Of a stretch of DNA of 64,000 nt, positions 55,936-64,000 are shown piece by piece. The stretch is from assembly GCF_000687475.1 (NCBI RefSeq), contig NC_057319.1:4392001-4456000 (forward strand), read 5' to 3'. The translations under genes were made by a program, and so were the position numbers. This stretch comes from Ustilaginoidea virens. Taxonomy: Eukaryota > Ascomycota > Sordariomycetes > Hypocreales > Clavicipitaceae. Within the stretch, counting starts at the first letter, position 1. The number at the start of each line of letters is the position of its first letter. The notes beneath the pieces were generated by a model. That model was given only the letters and a program-made list of their open reading frames with translations. It ran no database searches and had not been told where the DNA came from.

Positions 55936-58628
55936 TGGTGAAGCTGACGGGAAGGTTGAAAAGCTGGACACGGAATGATTGTTCCAAAGAGGCCCCGACA
56001 GGGAGAGTACCGAAGACAATTGTGTAATCGAGAAGCCAACGAAGGCTGTAGCTAGCTGTAAGTCTTTGAAGGAGGGAAATCCTTGGGTAGATGTATCACG
56101 GGAGCATGCCTAACGATGAGGATCGGTCGAAAAGATGTTAGCATGCGGAATCATCAAGGTTTGCGGTCAAGAAGGACCCCGAGTATGTATGGCGGCGTAA
56201 AAGACCTGGCTTTGGCTGGCTGCTGGCAAGTAGGAGGTAGGTAGTTTACTGATAAAGAATGCGGGTAAACTCGTGGCACAAGACACAAAGATAAGCAAAG
56301 CCGCAAGGGACGGAGATCAAGCCAACAAAAGTCGGCTATGAACCCTCGATCTTGCACCAACCAGACCCTTTCTTGGCCCTGTGTTTATCACAGGCAGCGC
56401 AATTGGCCAGCAGCGCAGCCGGCTAGCCCCCTGGGAAGTGAATGGGTTGTTGGTGGTGACAAGATGTCGGTACGGAGTACAACTTACGGCAGTGATGCAA
56501 TTGATAGCTCTGTCCGATGTCGATATGCCAGCGAAGCGCCGGTGCTCAAGATGCCGCTGTGCAGGGTGTAAAAACACGGCTTCAGCTTCAAGGCGTTGAG
56601 GAACCAGCAGCTGCCACGATTATATCTTCAACAAGCCTTCCAGACAGGACGTCAACGACCTGTCCAAATCAAGATTCCGGGCTTTGGCGTCACCAGACCA
56701 GGATCCGAGCCACTTACTGTGCGAACTAGGGCCCCAGTACACTATGTGTTTATTGCTGGCGGGGGGGGGGGGGTTGTGTGTTTGGTTGGACCAGCCTTCC
56801 GGCCGGCACACAGTTTGCAGCGCTCGACGTACATGCCTGTTCAGGGTACAATGGGTGGATATCTGCGCGATACGATCAATACCTGTGTCTTTCTCTTGGA
56901 ACATGCGTACCTGACACAAAAGGAACGAACAATTGCCCGGGCCATCTTGCTGGTTGCAAGTTATGAATCAAGAACGCCAAGTACCCAGTACGATACGGTA
57001 CCCTGGCTTTCACAGTGCCTCTTCCCCACTGCCGTCGGCTCCACCAGATTCCCTCCCACCTTGGCAGGAATCCAAGCTGTGGCCCAACCAGTGCTGGGAC
57101 AAGTTTGATGACCCAGCAGCTGCTAGCAGGCTTTGCTGGGGCCGTCAAGCCAGACTTGCATTGATTCATGCTTTGGCACCTCTGCGCTGCCTGCAGATGG
57201 CACGACCATGAGCCAGTTGAGTTGACAGTCCATGGCGCTTTTCAGGCCATTGCTGTAACCAAGCACGCCATTTGGGCACTGGACTTGAACCGTCTGGTGA
57301 GTCTGCCGGGGCCGCGACGTTTTAGTCAAGGTACGGAGTACCTAAGGTACTTTCCTATTATGTACGTACTGTACCAGACGCTTCCAGAGGACATAGTCCA
57401 ACTGGCGCCGATCTCGTGCCAATTTCACGGCTACGGAGTAGTCGGTAGACATCCAGAGCATAAATCTGCCGCCACAGCGGGCCCGCCCCTCTTCCTGCAA
57501 CCAGCATTGAGTTGACCTGTCGACGTGCAGCTGCGCTGCTGCAACGTAATCTGTAGCGTCTTACAGTATGTATGGTATGTACGGAGTACATATGTTCCGT
57601 CACCGTAACAGAAGCGAGCCGCTCAGTCCGACCGAGTGCTCCATACTCCGTCAAGAAATTAATATTGGTTTCATCATGCCTAGGCACTCGGAACGTTTCG
57701 AGTTTGACGTCAATCGATCAGACACCGTTATCCGGGGCATCCGCTCAGCCATGATCGGTTCCCTTTCAGCACGCCTTGGCGTTTTCCCATTGGCAGGGCG
57801 TGCCACTGTTGATAGCTTCAACAACTCCGTCATGTGCCCTCAGTGGCCCGAAATCCACAACAACGGCTTGAAAGCATGCTAACCAACGCACGAGTTCAGT
57901 ACCTGCCCTACTCGGAATAAATCGTCATCAGCCCAGGCTTTGCACAGGCCAGAAAACTGTGCAGCGTTAAAACTGAGCAGACTCCCGGCGCCCACGAGCA
58001 GCTCTAGCTAGGCTATGTCTGGTAGGAGTTCGAAAGATCGTTCCGCCATGCCTTGGCGGTCGATAAAGGAGCTTACTCTGGGACTTGAAGCGGCTCTGCT
58101 CATTAAAGGTCGTCCGTCAATCCACCAATGATGATATTTTTCTATCGATTCATACACGTAAGAAGGTGATGCTCGAACTATTGACCGGTTTGCCAACGAG
58201 AGAATTCGACAAAATGGACTGCCAACGCCAAACGCTGCGCCATGGCCCACGATCATTTTCAACCCCTATTCCTGCACTCAATTGTCGGCCAGCAAAACAA
58301 GCAGAAACACAAACAAAAGCAGAAGCCGAGCAGGCATACGTCATACCACAGACGCCGAATAACTTTGCCCGGTCAAGTGCATAGCATACTGAGCCACTGG
58401 ACCGAAACATGATCAATGTCCTCAACACCCAAATGTACACCCGCCGTTAGCCCGTTAGCCCGTTTCGTCCCTGGCGTCTTGCCGCAGTATCATCAGTCGG
58501 AGGCCCTGCCAGTTGCCCAATTTCTGTTCCTTGTCCTTGACATTGCTTGACAGGCGTCGCAACAACCCGACGAAGCAAGTCGTGAAACAGCACACCATTG
58601 GTCTTTTTGTGTGCGTGTGTGTGTGTGT
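55936..58628. other. 2.7-kb intergenic region with dispersed palindromic words
   Basis: No coding sequence is supported. Exact TACGGAGTA words occur at 56471, 57332, 57432 and 57580, with a near copy at 57643. The copy at 57332 runs straight into TACCTAAGGTA (57339-57349). A G14 run lies at 56761-56774. Tandem CCCGTTAG units lie near 58446-58462. The left 100 bp are probably the Aim21-like leader. Confidence 0.55.
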
Positions 58629-59418
58629 TTACACAATCATTTGCGCAACGCCAGCTCCACCAAGAGTCTTGCTACCAATAAAGTCTTGACCTTTGAGAGC
58701 GGCCAGCACATAGCATATGGCAGTGATGGAGAGAAAAACGGCGGCTGCGACCAAGCTAGTAGGACCGCGCAAAAGACTGAGAAACTGAATAACGGCCATG
58801 GTGCAATAGGCCGCAGCTCTCATGTAGTTGGTGGAGATTTTGCGCACAAAGTCATCGAACTTTCCGGATGTCGGACAAATGCGCAGAAGCAAGGGAACTT
58901 CGATGAATATGATGAGAAAAGACGAGGCACTGTTGAGCCGGTCGCGCAAAAGTTAGCATCCAGGTGCGGGTTTCCACCGTGGAATTGGAATTAGGCGCTC
59001 CTCTGTGGACAACGTACATGGCAATAGCAGCAAAGACTATAATAAGAGGCCGGAAGGTGAAGATGGCAGATATTCCGGTGGCGAAACAGATAATCATGGA
59101 CAATATGCCGAACCTGCGAAAGCTGAATGTCAGCTTGCGTCGTGAACACGTTGAATCAATGGCATTCTGATTTTCGATTCGATTTGTAACGTTTGTCGAC
59201 AGCGTAACCTGAACGGCGGCAAGCTGGGCCTTTTGTTTCTTGTTTTACTTCTTTTTTTTTTCTGGCCTGCTTTTAAGAAGCAGGTCTCAGGAGTACGAAC
59301 GTACCACTGTCCATAAATACCTATGCAAATTAGAATGCAACGAAAATGCCAAGCGCTGCAGAGATTCGGGCCCCGACTTACTGAAATTTCGGGTCTGAAA
59401 CTCCTCCTTGAGCGTCAT
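58629..59418 (-). CDS. TVP18: Golgi membrane protein Tvp18
   Basis: Predicted 149-residue four-helix membrane protein of late Golgi vesicles. Minus-strand exons are 59418-59382, 59320-59305, 59113-59018 and 58929-58629. Exon 2 is a 16-nt micro-exon that supplies SIYGQW, and all joins keep frame. The N-terminus MTLKEEFQTRNFSIYGQW is soluble. Helices follow: FGILSMIICFATGISAIF, LIIVFAAIAIASSFLIIF, then IEVPLLLRICPTSGKFDDFVRK, TNYMRAAAYCTMAVIQ, and SLVAAAVFLSITAICYVLA. The tail GSKTLGGAGVAQMIV is the conserved C-terminus. The total of 149 residues matches fungal Tvp18 closely, which supports the four-exon model. The gene is divergent from DNA2. Confidence 0.9.
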
Positions 59419-60655
59419 CTTTCGAGGTGTCGCAAGCTCTCTTGCCCAGCTCCTTAGCCTGTTACTGTTCTTTGTCCCAGGTTGCGCGAGGCGGCAGGAG
59501 CAACGACAGCAGACGAAGCCGTATTCGACCGATTCGAAAGAACCAAGTCGGTTTTGATCAAGACGATGCGGGTACGATGCGTGATCGGTGAGGGGTGACG
59601 GTACGGTGATGTGGCAGCTGCTCGATGGGGAGGAGAGGAATGCTTGGTGGTCGTCGAAGTGATGGAGCGTCGACCAGTCGCACGTAATCTTTCAGTCTTT
59701 CAGACGACAAAGAGGCGGTGCTTGGTAGCTGGTCCTGTACTCCGTACCGCTTTCAAAGAAAGCGACATAGCTTGGTGCTGGAGAGAAAAGTGGCTGAGAG
59801 ACAGCGTGGCCACTGGCCAGTGGAAGGGGAGTTTCCACTCTCCGACGCCTCGGCCTTGGGTCTTGACCCGAAGGGGGAAAAACCGGGGCCCGATGCCAGG
59901 AACTGAAGGGCGAAATTAGTAAGGAGTATATATGTGTAAAAAAAGAAAGATTAAAAAAGCAGAAGAGAGAAGAGAAGAGAAGAAGAAGAAGAAGAAGAAG
60001 AAGAAGAAGAAAAGAGCCAAGAAAGAGAGGACAGGCGAAGGAGAGGGTGCGCCGAAGGCTTGACTGTGTCCATGGCTCCGTCATAGTTGACCTCCTCGGA
60101 TTGTCCAGATCCGACCAGGACGCCAGACATGTACTCCGTACTCCGTACATAACCTACAGTATCTGCCTCTACGGTCGTACAGTAGCTAAAGATACCTAAG
60201 GCACCTATTTCGACGGAGTAGAAAATCAGCAAATTAACCAACCCCTTTAATTACTGTAGGATCTAGCTACGTACAGGTAGGTAACTCCGTACTTACCTTA
60301 TGTACCGCCGCAGACCCTGGTTTCCGTTTTGGTGCAACGAACGTTAGCGCCAGGGTCGCGTCCTTTAAGTGGGGCGGGGCAAGAACGCGAGAACCAGCAG
60401 TAACTCCCGTACCTGTTAAACGCGTGTTTCTTCTGCTAATCCTTGAAAGAGGCAAATCTGCATCTGATGCCCACGTGTGCGTCGCTCCTCTGCAGTGATA
60501 CGTCTCTGGCTCCTTTCCCTTTCTTGTGTGTTTTTCCTCTCTCTTGTTTTGTTTTGTTTTGTTTTGTTTTGGTTTGTTTTCTTTTTTAGATTTTTTTTTG
60601 GCTTTTTTGGGATTGATTCTGCAATGCCCGATGAGATTGAATGCACCGCCCAACG
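59419..60655. other. Divergent intergenic region of TVP18 and DNA2
   Basis: Contains TACTCCGTA at 59738-59746 and twice in tandem at 60132-60147, a (GAA)n tract (59979-60010), a (TTTTG)n tract (60545-60571) and TACCTAAGG-type words near 60190. No gene is supported. Confidence 0.55.
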
Positions 60656-63600
60656 ATGACGCTTCAGAAGTCTTACTCTGAACGTATAGGCAATTCGACC
60701 GTGAGTTCATCGGCTTCATCATCGGCATGTTGCTCTTCTTGTCCATCCAAACGTCTCTCTTACATTCACCATAGAACCGCAGTCCGTGGCAGAGATCTCA
60801 TAGCCATCCCGCAAAGCTAAACGGGCAAGAAACACGAAACCTCCCACCAGTCTCTGAAGTGACCAAGACGAAACTGAACCAGTTTCAGTACAAAGACGGT
60901 GGAAACGAGGCTTCGAATTTGGCAGAACGACGCGCCGAGGATACGCCTATCGAAACCGAAACTGGTTTGGATCGCTTGACTCCCGCCGAGGGCGACGCCG
61001 TGACGCCCGTGACGCGACTGGATTGGAGGGACCTGCTCGAGCCGAACGCCGCGCCGGTAGAGAACCTGAGCGATGCTTCACCGAGCGATAAACTACTATG
61101 GAACAACCAGCAAGATGTCCTCTACGCTGCAGCGCTCTCCCCCATGTTGCTCCGAAAGGGCAAGAAGCGCGCCAGGAGCTCGTCCCCCACTTCCTCGCCA
61201 TTGACCGACAAGGCGCATGCTCCAGCGGTCAATGTCAAAAACTTGGCAAAGGCCTTGAGATCTCCACATGCTGATCCAGCTTTGGAGCTCTGGGACCGGT
61301 ACTCCATGACTGGACTGGAGAACACGAAAACTCCGACAGGCGCCGTGAACCCTGCATTGGCGCAGCTTATGATCTCTTCTTCACCGAAACACGTCAAAGA
61401 CATGTCAGCTCCCCGAAATGACGCCAGCTTGCGACGAGCGGTCAGCTGCGGCCTAAACTGGCCGAAACGGAGAAAGGTGGAACGACCCAAATCTGCGAGT
61501 CAAAACAGTAGCCAGCAACGAGAAATGGAGGCAGCGTCCAAATCCTCTTTGGTCACGGCCCTATTGGATACAGTCACCAGCAGCTTCCATGAATCGAGTC
61601 CTGGCCATACTATAGAGAATCCGGTGCTATCACCGTCACCAAAGAAACGAAGAAAGTCACCGAAAATAGAGAGTCCATGTCGAACCACGGCAACAGCAAC
61701 AGCAACAGCACCAGCACCGGCACTAGCACCTCCACCGTCATCTGATTATGGCGATGACGACTTCGATGATCATGCATTTATGGAACTGGAAGCAAGCCTG
61801 CAACTCACAGGCCCATCAAAAACTCCGAAGCCCGAGATCGATGAAGCTAGGATGCTCGATTTCACAAAGGGACGCAAAACCATGAATGTTGCTGAGGACA
61901 TGAACAATCTCAAAGAAACTGTACTGAATAACGCTGCACTGCCCTGGGAAACAAGCCCAGTCACCGCTACGCCTGGGAAGCCAACTAAGTCGCGGGAGGG
62001 CGAACTCGATGCCGTACCCGACGATGAGTTTGGTGACGATTTCGATGGCGACATTGACTTCGACGCGGTGGAATTAGCCGCGACTCAATCTGCTCGTCGC
62101 GTGGAACCACCGCCTGTAATTGTACGTAAAAGCTATGCGGCTTCGTCCCACCGTCCGACTTGACTAAAAAAGGTAGAGCAAACAGAGGACCAAAGTAATT
62201 CAACGATACTTAGTGACGAGTGTTTTAGAAGGCGACTTCATCGACAAGCATGGAGTATCACGACCCGAGAAGGTTTGCCGAGATTAAACCTCGACCAGGA
62301 TTTCCGTCTTGCTGACATTTTCTTTTGGTCTCAGATTCTCATCCTTCAACTCGATCGTTCCAAAATCACGCGAACAGTACACCTCCGGGGTGCTTGGTTT
62401 GAGACACCAGCCCGCACTGATTCCTATGTGCATGTTATTGGCACATTCTCATCGCGCGGACAATGCATTATTGATGATTCCAAGAATCTTTTAATCTTGC
62501 ATCCTGATCAATTAATATCAGCCACGGTTGTGGCCGATTCGTTTGGATGTTTACGTCGAGCAGTGCTTCAAGATCGTGTAAAAGCAACAAGCGAGGCTTC
62601 GCCGCCTCTTGTTTACGGCACAATGCTCCATGAAATCTTCCAGGAGGCACTTTTGGCGAACTCATGGGATCTGCCGTTCCTTGCTAGAATTATTGATCAG
62701 ATTGTTCAGAAACATGTGGAGGACTTGTACACCATCAAAGTCGGCTTGCCTACTGCCAGAGAGCATCTCCAGTCAAAAATGACGGAGTTGAGTTCTTGGG
62801 CCAAACGCTTTGTTTCATCAAAGCCGCAGGTAAGCAAACGTGCCGTATTCTCCAGCTCGTCATTGTTGTATTGTTGACAGAGCAGCTTCGCTGACGATTG
62901 AATGGTAGGCTGATGCAGTTGTGGAAGACCGAAACGGGAAGAAGGCGAACTTGGCCATTACGAAATTGCTTGATGTCGAGGAGCACGTCTGGTCGCCAAT
63001 GTATGGGCTGAAAGGCAACATTGACGCCACTGTCGAGGTAGCCATGACCGATGGCAAGCAGACCCGAACTTTGGCGGTACCGTTCGAGGTCAAAACCGGC
63101 AAAAACGCCAACAGTAGTCACATGGCACAGACAGCACTCTATACCTTGCTGTTGTCTGACCGCTACGACATTGATATCGCATACGGGGTTTTATACTACA
63201 TGGAAACTTCCAAGACGATGCGGATTCCCGCCGTCCAACACGAGCTGCGACACATGATAATGCAACGAAATGAGTTGGCGTGCCATGTCCGAGAAAGGAG
63301 TGTACAGTTGCCTCCAATGTTGCAGAATAAACACATATGCGGCAAGTGCTACGCGAAAACCTCATGTTTCACGTATCATCGCTTGGCAGACAATGGCGAT
63401 GGCGAGACGAGCGGCATGAGGGACAAGTTCGACGAGCTCGTTGGACATTTAACCCAAGCGCATCGGGATTTCTTCATTAAATGGGAGAATCTCCTCACCA
63501 AGGAAGAGAAGGAGAGTCAAAAAACGAAGCGGGAGCTTTGGACCATGACGAGCACTGAGCGTGAGAAACGTTCCCGGTGCTTTTCTGATGTCATCATCGA

Positions 63601-64000
63601 GCAAGGATCTGTTTCCGTCGACACCAACAACCCTCGCATCAACCGGTTTCATTACACTTTCATCAAGCGAAATCATCAAGCCGGCTTCTCCTTTATGGAA
63701 TCAGAACTCCATGCTGGCGAGCCCGTGGTCGTGTCGGACGAGGATGGTCATTATGCACTGGCAATCGGGTATGTCACAGCAGCTAGAAAACAAAGCATCA
63801 GCGTCGCGGTGGACAGGCGGCTGCACAATTCCCGGGTGAGGCAAGCCGGTTTCCACGAGGTGGACAACCAGGTGTTTGCCAGCATCATGGACGTGGCCCC
63901 AGAAGGCGCGACGCAAGATGAAGGGCGAGGCAAAATAAAGGAGCCTCCCATTCGCTTTCGTCTAGATCAAGATGAGTTCAGCAACGGCATGGCGACTGTC
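60656..64000 (+). CDS. DNA2: DNA replication helicase/nuclease Dna2 (3' part outside window)
   Basis: The first 1025 residues of Dna2, which cuts long Okazaki flaps and resects DNA ends. Exons are 60656-60700, 60775-62121, 62177-62272, 62335-62829 and 62909 to the edge. The first 15-codon exon (MTLQKSYSERIGNST) is followed by a 74-nt intron and then NRSPWQRSHSHP. Residues 1-450 are disordered with SPKKRRK basic clusters and an Asp-rich end. The nuclease domain shows GNIDATVEV (Asp near 700), PFEVKTGK (Glu/Lys near 721-723) and the QTALYTLLL helix. The four Fe-S cysteines are present: FGCLRR (about 568) and CGKCYAKTSC (about 805, 808 and 814). The helicase motifs lie beyond position 64000 and cannot be judged. 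Confidence 0.92.

Overview
The window is nuclear DNA of a filamentous ascomycete, most likely a sordariomycete of the order Hypocreales. This rests on many short spliceosomal introns (about 50 to 235 nt, GT..AG, with CTGAC/CTAAC-like branch sites), proteins that look like Pezizomycotina orthologs, GC-rich codon third positions, and long low-complexity intergenic DNA with dispersed GTACGGAGTAC-type and TACCTAAGGTA-type words. No species can be named from sequence alone. I see no phage, plasmid, IS element, CRISPR array or secondary-metabolite cluster, and no rRNA or tRNA gene that I can defend.

Layout. 1-5.7 kb: an FLVCR-like MFS transporter (+) converges on an ERG27-type 3-ketosteroid reductase (-). 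6.5-10.5 kb: a vigilin/Scp160 multi-KH protein (-). 10.5-15.0 kb: a gene-free divergent spacer with minisatellites. 15.0-18.0 kb: a Ste20/PAK kinase (+). 20.2-21.2 kb: an arabinitol-dehydrogenase-like SDR (-). 21.2-26.4 kb: the largest gap, rich in tandem repeats and homopolymers. 26.4-29.3 kb: an RSC9-like ARID protein (-). 30.2-31.9 kb: an unrecognised protein (+). 32.5-33.9 kb: a secreted histidine acid phosphatase (-). 36.5-38.3 kb: a CYP52-like P450 (+). 39.3-40.7 kb: an Ysc84/SH3 protein (-). 41.8-42.2 kb: an Sft1-like SNARE (+). 42.8-44.6 kb: an Age2-like ArfGAP (-), divergent from MsrB (+, 45.0-45.8 kb). 46.9-48.6 kb: peroxisomal 3-ketoacyl-CoA thiolase (+). 49.1-50.7 kb: an ornithine cyclodeaminase/mu-crystallin family protein (-). 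51.7-52.9 kb: an unrecognised membrane protein (+). 53.2-55.9 kb: an Aim21-like protein (-). 58.6-59.4 kb: Tvp18 (-). 60.7 kb to the edge: Dna2 (+, truncated by the window).

The genes are mostly housekeeping and do not form an operon-like or biosynthetic cluster. Loose themes recur. Actin patch and polarity: Ste20, Ysc84, Aim21. Golgi traffic: Sft1, ArfGAP, Tvp18. Lipid catabolism: the thiolase and the P450. The most informative regulatory signal is three CCTCGG/CCGAGG sites just upstream of the thiolase, the known core of FarA/FarB (CTF1) fatty-acid regulators. The most unusual structural features are the 17 or so exact copies of TACGGAGTA in non-coding DNA, and long homopolymer or dinucleotide runs that directly abut splice acceptors, a stop codon and a start codon. 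Exon boundaries were inferred by hand from splice consensus and were checked for reading-frame continuity.
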